64,000 nt of DNA from Ensifer sp. IC4062 (lineage in GTDB: Bacteria > Pseudomonadota > Alphaproteobacteria > Rhizobiales > Rhizobiaceae), in the NCBI RefSeq assembly GCF_020193575.1, contig NZ_JADYVD010000003.1, positions 1-64,000 of the forward strand. Reading direction: 5' to 3'. This document shows positions 1-9,600 of the stretch, piece after piece. The notes beneath the pieces were generated by a model. That model had not been told where the DNA came from. It did no database searches and saw only the letters and a program-made list of their open reading frames with translations. The translations under genes and the position numbers were made by a program. Position 1 is the stretch's first letter. The number at the start of each line of letters is the position of its first letter.

Positions 1-2
1 AG

Positions 3-1478
3 GGTGCATTGGTCGCGCTTGCGGCGAAGGCCGGATTTCATCCGGAGACCGAACGCGAAAGGTGGAGCCGCCTGGATGAGATTCCGTTTGACGCGCTGCA
101 TCGGTTCATGGCGACGCTGCACGACGATCCGAGCGGCGTACGCCACGTCTTCGTCAAGGGAGCGCCCGAGCGCGTTCTGGCAATGTGCGCGAATCAGGTG
201 GATACGGCCGCCACCAATGCCGTCGATCACGTTTACTGGCGGCGGCGCATAGACGCAGCGGCCGCTGGCGGTGTGCGCGTGCTCGGTTTTGCAAAGAGGA
301 CCGTCGGCGCAGACGTTGAAAGGCTGACGTTCCAGACGGTCGAGGCCGAGCTGACGTTTCTGGGAGTGGCGGGCTTTATCGATCCGCCACGGGAGGAGGC
401 GATCGAGGCGGTGGCGCAGTGCCGCTCGGCCGGGATCGCCGTCAAGATGATCACTGGTGACCACAACGGAACCGCCTTGGCGATCGCCCGCCAGCTTGCG
501 ATCGCCGATGATCCGAGGGCCGTCGAGGGCGCAGCGCTCGACGCCATGTCGGACGAGCAGCTCAGGACAATTGCGGAGGACGTCAGCGTCTTCTCGCGCA
601 CCACGCCGGAGCACAAGCTCAGGATCGTGCGTGCGCTTCAGGCGAACGGCCACATCGTCGCCATGACGGGCGATGGCGTCAACGACGCTCCGGCGGTCAA
701 GCAGGCCGATGTCGGCGTCGCGATGGGCCGCAAAGGCACGGAAGCGGCAAAGGAGGCAGCGCAGATGGTGCTCCTCGACGACAATTTCGCCTCGATCGTC
801 GCTGCCGTCCACGAAGGTCGCACCGTCTATGACAACATCCGCAAGGTCATCGGCTGGACGCTCCCCACCAACGGCGGCGAAAGCTTGTGCGTGGTGTTGG
901 CGATCGTACTGGGTCTCACATTGCCGCTGACGGCCGTGCAGATACTCTGGATCAACATGATCCTGACAGTCACGCTCGGTCTGGTGCTCGCATTCGAGCC
1001 CCCCGAGCCGAATGTGATGCGCCGCCCGCCGCGCAAGCGGAGTGCGCCGATCCTGTCCCGTTTCCTGGTCTGGCGGATGGTGTTTGTGTCGTTTCTGTTC
1101 ATGCTGGGTGTGTTCGGCGTCTTCGAGTACGCGATGCGTCAGGGCTATGGCGAGGCGGCGGCCCGCACCATGGTTGTCAACACGCTGGTGGTGATGGAGA
1201 TTTTCTATCTCTTCAACATCCGCTACCTGCACATGACGTCATTCAGTCTGGTCGGCGCCGTGGGAACGCCCGCCGTTCTCGCGGCGGTAGCCGGCGTCGT
1301 CGCGGCGCAATTCGCCTTCACCTATGCGCCCTTCATGCACGACTTGTTCGAGAGCGCACCGATTGCCTTTATGGACGGCGTCCTGATCGTATCGATCGGA
1401 TTCGTCCTGATGGTCGTACTTGAAATCGAAAAGGTGATCATGCGCAGATTGACGCCGGCGACGGCATATGCGGCCTGA
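3..1478 (+). CDS. cation-transporting P-type ATPase, C-terminal part (5' end outside window)
   Basis: The reading frame is open from the first bases, so the gene begins upstream of the window. About 490 residues are visible: the end of the nucleotide-binding domain (KGAPERVL), the TGD motif (MITGDHNGTA), the hinge TGDGVNDAPAVKQADVGVAMG-type motif near residues 220-245, and then hydrophobic helices of the C-terminal membrane bundle ending in a basic tail. These are features of type II (Ca2+/Na+/H+-like, PMA1/PMR1-related) P-type ATPases, which pump cations across the inner membrane using ATP. The phosphorylated DKTGT loop lies outside the window, so ion specificity cannot be judged. It is convergent with the HlyD gene that ends at 1523 and shows no functional link to it. 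Confidence 0.93.
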   Translation, partial: GALVALAAKAGFHPETERERWSRLDEIPFDALHRFMATLHDDPSGVRHVFVKGAPERVLAMCANQVDTAATNAVDHVYWRRRIDAAAAGGVRVLGFAKRTVGADVERLTFQTVEAELTFLGVAGFIDPPREEAIEAVAQCRSAGIAVKMITGDHNGTALAIARQLAIADDPRAVEGAALDAMSDEQLRTIAEDVSVFSRTTPEHKLRIVRALQANGHIVAMTGDGVNDAPAVKQADVGVAMGRKGTEAAKEAAQMVLLDDNFASIVAAVHEGRTVYDNIRKVIGWTLPTNGGESLCVVLAIVLGLTLPLTAVQILWINMILTVTLGLVLAFEPPEPNVMRRPPRKRSAPILSRFLVWRMVFVSFLFMLGVFGVFEYAMRQGYGEAAARTMVVNTLVVMEIFYLFNIRYLHMTSFSLVGAVGTPAVLAAVAGVVAAQFAFTYAPFMHDLFESAPIAFMDGVLIVSIGFVLMVVLEIEKVIMRRLTPATAYAA

Positions 1479-1522
1479 TCGAGAGGACCGCATCGGCTGT
1501 ATTCACCGGGAGTGGGACTTGC

Positions 1523-2914
1523 TCAAGGCTCGCGGATTGCGTCGTTGAGCCCTCGCAGCAGCGGATAGAGAAAGTAGGAAATAACAGTTCGACGGCCGAC
1601 CTTGATTTCTGCAGAGACCGTCATGCCGGGCAAAAGGCGCACGGTCCCGGGCGGCGCACGGAGCTCGCTGTCGCCGAGCGAAACGCGCGCCTTGAAGAAC
1701 GGAGCCGATGCCTGGCCCGCTGACGCGTCCTGTTGATTTGGCGTGAAGGCGTCGCGGCTGATCGTGCGGATCGAGCCCGACGCGGTGCCGTATTTCTGGA
1801 ATGGATAGGCGTCGAATTTGATGCGGACCTCCTCGTCGGCCGTAACGCGGCCGATATCGCGGGCATTGATCTCGACCTCTGCCTCCAAGGGCACGTTGAG
1901 AGGTACCAGCGTGACGATCGGCTCCGCCTCGCGCACGACCGATCCGACCGAGCGTTGGGCAAGATCGAGCACGACGGCATCGGCGGGCGCGGTCAGCGCC
2001 ACCATCTCGCGGCGCAACTCCATCTTCTTCAATTCCGTACTCGCCGTATCGCGCTGGCCGCGCAACTCTACGAGCTGCTCCGTCGTTGTGCGGCGGAAGT
2101 CCTCGATGAACGCCTGTCGGTCCGCCCTGAGCCTTGCCAGCGCATGTTCGGCTTCGGCTGACTTGCCGCGCAGTTGCGAGAGATTGGCGTCGACATCGAG
2201 GCGCGCATCGCGCGAACTGAGAAAATTGATGAGCGAACCCTTCTCTTTCTTGTAGAGCGTCTCGCGCGCGTTCTCGATGCGGGTGAGGCTCTCCCGCCGG
2301 TCGAGCAGGATAACCTCCTGGCTCTCGCCGGCCTCGATTGCGGCACGCTGCCCTGCGATCTGCTGATCGAAATTCTGGAGTTGAGCGACATAAAATGCGC
2401 GTCGTTGACCAAAGAGCTGCACCTGCAGCCGCTCCTCAGGCGAATTGCCCGCGATCAGGGAATAATCGGCGTTGTCGAGTTCCGCTTCGATGCGCTTTAT
2501 CTGCGCATCGAACGCCGCAAGCTTTACCCGTTGCTGGTCGAAATCCGACTGGCTGAACGTTGCATCAAGCATCACGAGCGCCTGGCCCGCACGCACCACC
2601 TCTCCGGTCGTCACATCGATCGAACGAACGATGGAGGTTTCGAGCGGCTGCAGGATAATGGTCGGCCGCGTTGTTACCAGCTTGCCGGGCGCAACGACGA
2701 CTTCGTCGATTAATGAGATCGAGGCCCACACAACCGCGGCGGCGATGAGGCTTGCCACGCCGTAGAGCGTCAGCCGCGCGATCCTCGGCGGTACGCGTTC
2801 CTCCAGTTCCACCGCGTCGGATTGAAACTCCGCAATGATCGGCGGCAGCGGCCGCCTCCCGATCAGGTCGCCGTCTTGGATGGTATTTGCGGGTTGCCGG
2901 CCGTGTGCGCTCAT
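1523..2914 (-). CDS. HlyD-family periplasmic adaptor of a type I secretion system
   Basis: This 463-residue membrane fusion protein would bridge the inner-membrane ABC exporter to an outer-membrane TolC-type channel. One transmembrane segment lies near residues 55-75 (LTLYGVASLIAAAVVWASI). It is followed by the first half of a lipoyl/barrel-sandwich domain (VVAPGKLV, VRSIDVTTGEVVRAGQALV), a long charged coiled-coil hairpin (about 120-310), and the second lipoyl half and beta-barrel (LTAPADAVVLDLAQRSVGSVV). The ATG at 2914 overlaps the exporter stop codon by 4 bp (ATGA), which fixes the start; a longer GTG-initiated frame to 2941 is less likely. No TolC-type gene is nearby, so the outer-membrane partner must be encoded elsewhere. 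Confidence 0.93.
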   Translation of the reverse strand: MSAHGRQPANTIQDGDLIGRRPLPPIIAEFQSDAVELEERVPPRIARLTLYGVASLIAAAVVWASISLIDEVVVAPGKLVTTRPTIILQPLETSIVRSIDVTTGEVVRAGQALVMLDATFSQSDFDQQRVKLAAFDAQIKRIEAELDNADYSLIAGNSPEERLQVQLFGQRRAFYVAQLQNFDQQIAGQRAAIEAGESQEVILLDRRESLTRIENARETLYKKEKGSLINFLSSRDARLDVDANLSQLRGKSAEAEHALARLRADRQAFIEDFRRTTTEQLVELRGQRDTASTELKKMELRREMVALTAPADAVVLDLAQRSVGSVVREAEPIVTLVPLNVPLEAEVEINARDIGRVTADEEVRIKFDAYPFQKYGTASGSIRTISRDAFTPNQQDASAGQASAPFFKARVSLGDSELRAPPGTVRLLPGMTVSAEIKVGRRTVISYFLYPLLRGLNDAIREP

Positions 2915-5055
2915 GCAGACTGCCTTGTCTGCTGCGACCACAGGTGGCGATAGGTCATGCAGCGTGAAACAAGCTGGTCGTGGCGACCGATGTCGGCGAT
3001 CTTGCCGCGCTCGATGACGAGGATTGCATCGGCATCGACGAGTGTCGACAGGCGGTGCGAGACGATGATGACAGTGCGTCCCTCGGCGATCTTGGACAGG
3101 TTCTGTCTGACGATCGCCTCACTGTCGGGGTCAAGAGCACTTGTCGCCTCGTCGAGAATGAGCAATCTGGGATCGGTGATCAGCGCGCGGGCGATGGCAA
3201 GACGCTGCTTCTGGCCGCCGGAGAGATTGGAGGCATTTTCCTCGAGCAGGGTTTCGAAGCCGCGAGGCAGCCGCTCGATGAACTCCTCGGCGCCGGCGAT
3301 GCGTGCGGCCGCGGCGATCTCCTCGATGCTCGCGTCCGTCCTTGCCGCCGCGATGTTTTCGCGAACCGTTCCTCGGAAGAGGAAATTGTCCTGCAGCACG
3401 ACGCCGATGCTCTTTCTCAAGTGAACGAGATCGATCTCGCGGCTGTCATGGCCGTCGATGCGCACGAGTCCCTGCTGGTTCTGATAGAGGCCCTGGATAA
3501 GCCGGGTGACGGTTGTCTTTCCCGAGCCGCTCTTGCCGACGATGCCGAAGACGGAGCCCGCGGGAACAGTGAAAGAGACATCGTCGAGTGCAGGGGGACC
3601 GTCGGGCCCGTAGCGGAAAGTCACTCTGTCGAACTCGATCAGCCCCTTGAGATCCGGCCTGAGCCCGCGTCCACGCCCGAATTGCTCCGGGCGTTGGTTC
3701 ATGATCTCGCCGAGCATGCGCACGGAAAGCGCCACTTCCTGATATTCGTGGATCATGGTGACGATCTGGACAAGCGGCCCGGAAACCCGGCCGGCCAGCA
3801 TGTTGAATGCGACGAGCGCACCGATTGTCATTGAACCGCTGAACACATCGAGCGCGCCCAACCCGACGATCGCGACGCTCATCAGCTTTTCCAGGAGTCC
3901 CGTTATCGCCTGCGCGAAGGTCGAAATCTTCTCCACGCGAAAGCGCACGGAAATCGAGCGCGCCGAATGGTCGTCCCACACCCGGCGCTGGCGCGGCTCA
4001 AGCGCCAGCGACTTGACCGTACGCATGCCGTGGACAGTTTCCACGAGCATGGCCTGTCGATCGCCTTCAACCTGGTAGAGGGCTTGAAGCCGTTGCTGGA
4101 ACGGTCCTACCAGCGTCATTATGACGAGACCTACCAGCGTGGCAAAGCCGAGCACCACGAAGGTGAGTTTGACGCTGTAGAGGGCGAGGATCGGCACGAA
4201 CACGAGGAGCGAAAGCCCGTCGAGCAGGGTGAGGAAGAGCCTGCCGGTCAGAAATTCGCGAATGCGGCCGGTCTGCTGCATATGTTTGACGAGGACACCG
4301 GCGGACGCCTGTTCGAAGAGCGCGATCGGCAGGTTTAGGAGATGCCCGAAGGTGCGTGTCGCTATCCGGATGTCGATCTTGTTGGTCGCATAGAGGAGGA
4401 GATAGCGCCGTAGGAAGGAGAAGGCGGCATCGAAGACCAGGGCGACCGCGATACCGATGGTCAGAACCGTCAGCGTCGCGTAGCTCTGATGCACCAGCAC
4501 CTTGTCGATGACGAGCTGGAAAAAGATCGGCGTGGTGAGGCCGAGTCCGTAAAGGGCGATGGCCGCCAGCGCCACGTCTCGGAAGAGCCCGCGTTGGCGT
4601 ATGATCTCCGGCAAGAACCAGCGAAAGCCGAAGGGCTGGTCATCGTCGCCGAGACGGTAGTTGCGCTTCAGGAGGACCGCCGAGCCGCGCCAGGCCTTGG
4701 AGAACTGGCTCTCGTTCAGGACAATGAATTCGGCGCGCGCCGCGAGGGGATCGAGAATCCGGATCGCCTCTTCCTCACTGTCGGTCGCAACGCCGGCGAT
4801 CACGACCCAATTGCCGTTATCGAGTTCGGCAAGCACGGGATAGGCGCCACCCATTTGAAAGAGCGAACGCCAGGTGAGATGTACGTGCCGGGCGCGCAAC
4901 CCGGCATCTTTCGCCATGCGGAGGAGCTGCCGGGTCGCGACCGGCTGGTCCCCCAATGCGTAGTCATGCAGCAGCCGTTCGGGCGAAAGGTCGATGCCAT
5001 GGTGACGGGCGACAAGGACCAGACACTGAAGACTGGTATGCGGATTGGTACTCAT
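2911..5055 (-). CDS. type I secretion ABC exporter with C39-like N-terminal domain (HlyB/LapB type)
   Basis: This protein of about 714 residues has an N-terminal C39-peptidase-like domain (1-130), six transmembrane helices (about 155-430) and an ATPase domain (about 480-710). The ATPase has Walker A GKSGSGKTT, signature LSGGQKQRLAIARAL, Walker B LLILDEATSALD and switch His (SHRLS). In the C39-like domain the position of the catalytic Cys is Thr and the catalytic His position reads Asn (GNWVVIAG). It therefore resembles the non-cleaving C39-like domains of HlyB, which bind rather than process substrates. The start is GTG 5058 or ATG 5055, both behind a G-rich stretch. It is followed with 4-bp overlap by the HlyD gene. 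The likely cargo is the giant protein encoded upstream in the same operon. Confidence 0.93.
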   Translation of the reverse strand: MSTNPHTSLQCLVLVARHHGIDLSPERLLHDYALGDQPVATRQLLRMAKDAGLRARHVHLTWRSLFQMGGAYPVLAELDNGNWVVIAGVATDSEEEAIRILDPLAARAEFIVLNESQFSKAWRGSAVLLKRNYRLGDDDQPFGFRWFLPEIIRQRGLFRDVALAAIALYGLGLTTPIFFQLVIDKVLVHQSYATLTVLTIGIAVALVFDAAFSFLRRYLLLYATNKIDIRIATRTFGHLLNLPIALFEQASAGVLVKHMQQTGRIREFLTGRLFLTLLDGLSLLVFVPILALYSVKLTFVVLGFATLVGLVIMTLVGPFQQRLQALYQVEGDRQAMLVETVHGMRTVKSLALEPRQRRVWDDHSARSISVRFRVEKISTFAQAITGLLEKLMSVAIVGLGALDVFSGSMTIGALVAFNMLAGRVSGPLVQIVTMIHEYQEVALSVRMLGEIMNQRPEQFGRGRGLRPDLKGLIEFDRVTFRYGPDGPPALDDVSFTVPAGSVFGIVGKSGSGKTTVTRLIQGLYQNQQGLVRIDGHDSREIDLVHLRKSIGVVLQDNFLFRGTVRENIAAARTDASIEEIAAAARIAGAEEFIERLPRGFETLLEENASNLSGGQKQRLAIARALITDPRLLILDEATSALDPDSEAIVRQNLSKIAEGRTVIIVSHRLSTLVDADAILVIERGKIADIGRHDQLVSRCMTYRHLWSQQTRQSA

Positions 5056-5085
5056 CACCCGCCCCAGAAATCGCTGCGCTTCGGA

Positions 5086-5391
5086 TCAATTGAAGTTCGG
5101 TGAGGCGTTGGCTGTCATCTGCCCCTGTGGGGTGTCGCCCGTCGGAAGTTTCTGGATGTCGCCAATCCGTCGAACCGCGCCTGCTTCGACGAGGCCGGCA
5201 AGCGCTTTCTGCATGAGGTCTACGGCGTTGGCGAACGCATCCACCGGCATGATGATCCGCTGCCGGAACGCCGGCTTCGGGTTGTTTTTCTCGTCCCGAT
5301 CGGTGGCGGAAAGCGACATCAGGTCGATCCTGACGATGGTTCCAGTGACAGTAATCTCGCCGATGCCGTCTGAATAAAGTTCCGTGCTCAT
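5086..5391 (-). CDS. small conserved-looking protein of unknown function in secretion operon
   Basis: This 101-residue soluble protein has no signal peptide or membrane segment. The N-terminal half looks like a short beta structure (ITVTGTIVRIDLMSLSAT). The middle is amphipathic helix (AFANAVDLMQKALAGLVEAG) and the tail is Asn/Gly/Gln-rich and probably disordered. A strong ribosome site (AGGGAG, 7 nt before the ATG at 5391) supports the start. It lies 25 bp after the GTPase gene and about 30 bp before the exporter gene, so it is very likely co-transcribed. I do not recognise the family. A role in handling or gating secretion of the large cargo protein is only a guess from position. Confidence 0.75.
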   Translation of the reverse strand: MSTELYSDGIGEITVTGTIVRIDLMSLSATDRDEKNNPKPAFRQRIIMPVDAFANAVDLMQKALAGLVEAGAVRRIGDIQKLPTGDTPQGQMTANASPNFN

Positions 5392-5416
5392 TTTCTACTC
5401 CCTACCTTTGAGCTGA

Positions 5417-6643
5417 TCATGCGGCAGGCGCGTGCTGCCATGCTGGAAACGGATCACGCAGGCCGCGCGCAAGCTGCGGATCGAAGCGGGTCTCCTCACC
5501 GATGAGGCACTCGTCGAGCGCGGCCCGGATCGCCGCCTCGGCAAGTCCCGCTCCGATGAAGACGAGTTCCTGCCGGCGATCGCCCCAGACGGCGCTCCAA
5601 TGTCGGTCGAGCAACTCGCGGAATTGCGGATAACGGGGCCAGTGCGCCTTCGGCACCGTCGCCCACCAAAGGCCCTTTACCTCGGTGCGGCGCTGCGTCC
5701 CGGCGATCGAAAGCTGGCCGATCCAGTCGGGGCGCGTCGCCAGCCAGAAATGCCCCTTGGCGCGAATAAGGCCGGTCCATTCTTTTGCAAGGAAACCCTC
5801 AAACTTCTCGGGATCGAAGGGACGTCGCGCCCGGTAGACGAAACTCGTGATCCCGTATTCCTCGGTTTCGGGGACATGGTCGCCCCAGCCATAGAGTTCC
5901 TTGTGCCACAGCGGATGTCGCGCCGACTTCGCCTCGCTGAACAGGCCGGTATCGAGGACCGTGGCGAGTGGCAGGCGACCGAAATCGGTTTCTATGACAC
6001 GTGCATCGGGATTAAGCGCCGCGAGGATCCGGCGCAGCGTCGTTCGCGTTTCGATGCTCACGTCCGAGATCTTGTTGATTACCACGACATCAGCGAATTC
6101 GATCTGCTCGACGAGAAGATCGATGAGGGTGCGCTTGTCGTCCTCGTCACGGGCCTCGCCGCGGTCGGCGAGAAAATCCGTGCTCGAGTAATCGGCGAGC
6201 AGGTTCACCGCATCGACCACCGAGACCATGGTATCGAGCCGGGCGACGTCACAAAGCGCTGCACCGGTTTCATCCCTGAAGGAGAAGGTCGCTGCGATCG
6301 GCAAAGGCTCGGCAATCCCCGTGCCCTCGATCAGCAGATAGTCGAAGCGTCCTTCTGCCGCCAGGCGGCGCACCTCGGCAAGCAGGTCCGCCCGAAGCGT
6401 GCAGCATATGCATCCGTTGGTCAGTTCCACCAGCGTTTCGTCGGTGCGCGAAAGGTCGGCGCCCCCGTCGCGAACGAGGTCTGCATCGATGCTGATCTCG
6501 CTCATGTCGTTGACGATCACTGCGACGCGATATCCCTCGCGGTTGCGCAGAATGTGGTTCAGGAGCGTCGTCTTGCCTGCGCCGAGAAAGCCCGCCAGCA
6601 CCGTCACCGGCAGTCGATCGTCACGTGTCGTTCCTCTCTCCAT
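5417..6643 (-). CDS. COG0523 (CobW/ZNG1-type) GTP-binding metallochaperone
   Basis: This 408-residue protein is a G3E-family GTPase. It has Walker [16 protein letters not shown] near residues 17-31, the family's metal-binding CxCC motif (GCICCTLR, about residue 77), Walker B-like [10 protein letters not shown], the NKxD-type base motif (VINKISD) and a C-terminal CobW_C domain (about 265-390, [15 protein letters not shown]). Members transfer metals (Zn2+, Co2+, Fe) to client proteins using GTP. The start at 6643 has an AGGGG ribosome site and lies only 8 nt after the stop of the giant secreted protein, so the two are translationally close. The unusual setting, inside a type I secretion operon, suggests the client could be the secreted enzyme or a component of the machine; no direct evidence shows this. 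Confidence 0.92.
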   Translation of the reverse strand: MERGTTRDDRLPVTVLAGFLGAGKTTLLNHILRNREGYRVAVIVNDMSEISIDADLVRDGGADLSRTDETLVELTNGCICCTLRADLLAEVRRLAAEGRFDYLLIEGTGIAEPLPIAATFSFRDETGAALCDVARLDTMVSVVDAVNLLADYSSTDFLADRGEARDEDDKRTLIDLLVEQIEFADVVVINKISDVSIETRTTLRRILAALNPDARVIETDFGRLPLATVLDTGLFSEAKSARHPLWHKELYGWGDHVPETEEYGITSFVYRARRPFDPEKFEGFLAKEWTGLIRAKGHFWLATRPDWIGQLSIAGTQRRTEVKGLWWATVPKAHWPRYPQFRELLDRHWSAVWGDRRQELVFIGAGLAEAAIRAALDECLIGEETRFDPQLARGLRDPFPAWQHAPAA

Positions 6644-6651
6644 GCCTGCCC

Positions 6652-9600
6652 CTACGCCACGAGTTGCGGCCTGAACGCCACATCCACGTAATAGTTGGTG
6701 CTGTTGAAGCTGCTGGTCGGGAACAGCCCGCTCGCGCCATATCCATAGACACCGTTGCCTCCGCTCTGGGCCGACGACAGCGCCCGCAGGTTATTGTTCG
6801 CGACTTCGGACGCGAAGAAGTTACTCGTCGCCGAATAGAACCCGTTGGTGCTGTAGGAGACGACGTAGGTCGTGTCCGGCTGGATCGCGACCTGCTCGGC
6901 GAGATTGACCGACTGCCAGCCGCTGGCGGTTTCATTCGTGAACGTCGCGCTTGAGAGCAGAGTGCCGGTCGATGTCCACAGATAGCCGGTATGCGGGCCC
7001 GTGTTGTCGGCCCCCTTGTAGAAGCGGAATCCGGTGATCCAGCCGGCCACGTCCGCCTGGAACTTCATGCCGAGATTGACCGCACTTGGATCGTTGACCG
7101 AAGCGATCGCGGGCGCACTGTTCGCCGCGAATACGTTCTGTTCGGCACCTTGCTGAATGACGTCCACCGAAGCCTGGGCGGAGCCGGTGCCGCCGACCCC
7201 GTCGGAGATGGAGTAGGTGAAGCTTGCCGGCCCGGAATAGCCGTTTGTCGGCGTGAAAGTGACGACGTTCGACTGGCTGTTGAATGTGACGGAGCCGTTC
7301 ACTGCATTGCTGACGCCCGTGATCGTTATCGTGTCTCCATCCGGATCATTGTCATTGGCAAGCAGAGCGGAGGCCTGGATCGAGAGCGGCGCATTGGTGC
7401 TAGTGGAGAAGCCGGAATCGTTGTTGGCCACGGGAGCCGTGTTCTGCGTGGCCTGTTCGTAGAGAACGTCGACCCAATAGTTTGTCGCATTGTAGCTCGT
7501 CGTGGGGAAGATGCTGCCCGTGCCGTAAGCGTAGACTCCGTTTCCGCCGCTTGTCGCGCTCGATGGCGCGGTAAGCGCTCCGCTCGAATGGCTGGTGCCG
7601 AAATAGTTCGGAGTTATCGCGTAGCGGCCGTTGGAATGATAGCTCGCTACATATGTAGTGCCTGCCGAAACTGTGACCGGCTGCGAGAAGGTTACGGTCT
7701 GCCAGCCGCTCGCGGTTTCGTTGGTGAAGGTGGCGGAGGCAAGCAATGTCCCCGTGCTGGTCCAGAGCGAACCGGTGTGAGTGCCGGTGTCCTGGGCGCT
7801 CTTGTAATAGCGCAACCCAATGATCGTGCCGCGCGCGGAAGCAACGAACTTGACCCCGAGTTCCACGGAGCTGGTATCGCTCGTGGCAGCGACGCTCGGT
7901 GTATCGGACGCGGCAAAAAGGCTCGTCGTTCTGCTGACGGTTAGGCTTACGCTCGCCGAGGACGTTCCGCCGCGGCCGTCGGATATGGTGTAGGAGAAGC
8001 TGGCCGGCCCGGTGTAGCCGGTGGTCGGCGTGAAAATGATCCGGTTGGCCTGGCTGTCGAAGGTGACCGCGCCGTTCGTCGCGCCGTTCACGCCGGTAAT
8101 CGAGAGCGTGTCGCCGTCGACATCGATGTCGTTGCCAAGGACGGCAGACGCGGCGATCGACAGGGGCGTATTGTAGTAGGCCAGCAAACCGTTGTCATTG
8201 GCGGCGGTCGGGGCGGTATTCGTCGTCGACTGGTTGAAGACGACGTCCACCCAGTAGTTTGCGGCCTGGTAGTTCGACGTGGGGAAGACGGTGCCTACTC
8301 CATAGGAATAGACGCCGTTGCCGCTGCTCGTCGTGGAGGCCGGGGCCGTCAGCGGTCCATTGGTGCGCGCAGTCGTGAAGTAGTTCCCGGTAGCATGGTA
8401 GGTGCCCGACGTGTGGTAGGAGGCAACATAGGTTGTTCCGGCGGCAATCTGAATCGGACTGGAAAATTTCGCCGTCTGCCATCCGCTGAGCGATTCATTG
8501 GTAAAGGTCACAGTGCCCAGCAGTGTGCCGGTGGAGGTCCAGATGGAGCCAGTGTGGGATCCCGTATCGTTGGCAGCCTTGTAAAAGCGGATGCCGGTAA
8601 TCGTGCCGCTGGTGGAAGCCACGAATTTCATGCCCAGTTCGAGAGCACGGTTGTCGTTAAAGCTGCTGCGGCTCGGTCCGTCGGTCGGTTGGAACAGCGA
8701 TACGCCGACGGGCCCCTCTTCCACCGTAAGGCTGACACTGCCCTGATCCGATCCGCCGCGGCCGTCGGAAACCGTGTAGCTGAAGCTCGCCGGCCCGATA
8801 TAGCCGGCCGTCGGCTTGAAGATGACGTGGCCCGTCTGAGTATCCAGCGTTACCGTGCCGTTCACGGCATTGCTGACTGCGGTGATCGTCAGCGCGTCGT
8901 TGTTGCCGTCGGTGTCGTTCGCGACGAGAGCGGAGATCGGTATCGTCATGGTTCCGTCGCGAAATACGGTGAGCCCGCTGTCGTCGACGGCCACCGGAAC
9001 AATATTCGGGCCTGCGTTGAAAACCACGTCCACCCAATAGTTGGCGCCGTTGTAGCTGTTGCCAGGGAACGTTCCGGCATTGTTGCTGTAAGCATACACG
9101 CCGCCATTTTGAGCCACGCGAAGCGCACCGTTGGAATACGCAGAGTTGAAGTAGCCATCGCTCACCGAATAGTAGCCACCGGTGTGATACGAGGCGACAT
9201 AGGTTGTTCCCGCGGTAATCTGGACCGGGCTGGAGAAGGTAACGGTCTGCCATCCCGAGATAGGCTCTCCCGTCGAGACGCCTGTGGCAAGGCGCGTCCC
9301 ATCGGCCGTCCATAGGCTGACGACGTGTTGCCCGACATTGTAGAAGCCCTTGTAGAAGCGAATCCCCTCGACAAGACCGTTCGTGGTCGTTTGGAAACGG
9401 ACACCGACTTCCACGCCGTTGCGGTCCAGCACGGTCTCAACCGCAGGCTTGGTGGCCAGCGTCCACAGACTCGATGTCTCGGGCAGGGATACGGTGACCT
9501 GCTTGCCGGCCGACGGTGTTTCGAGATTGAGGCTGTCGTCGACCGCGCGCGACATGATCGTGTATGTGCCACTTGCCTGCACGACCCAGTTGTAGGTCCA

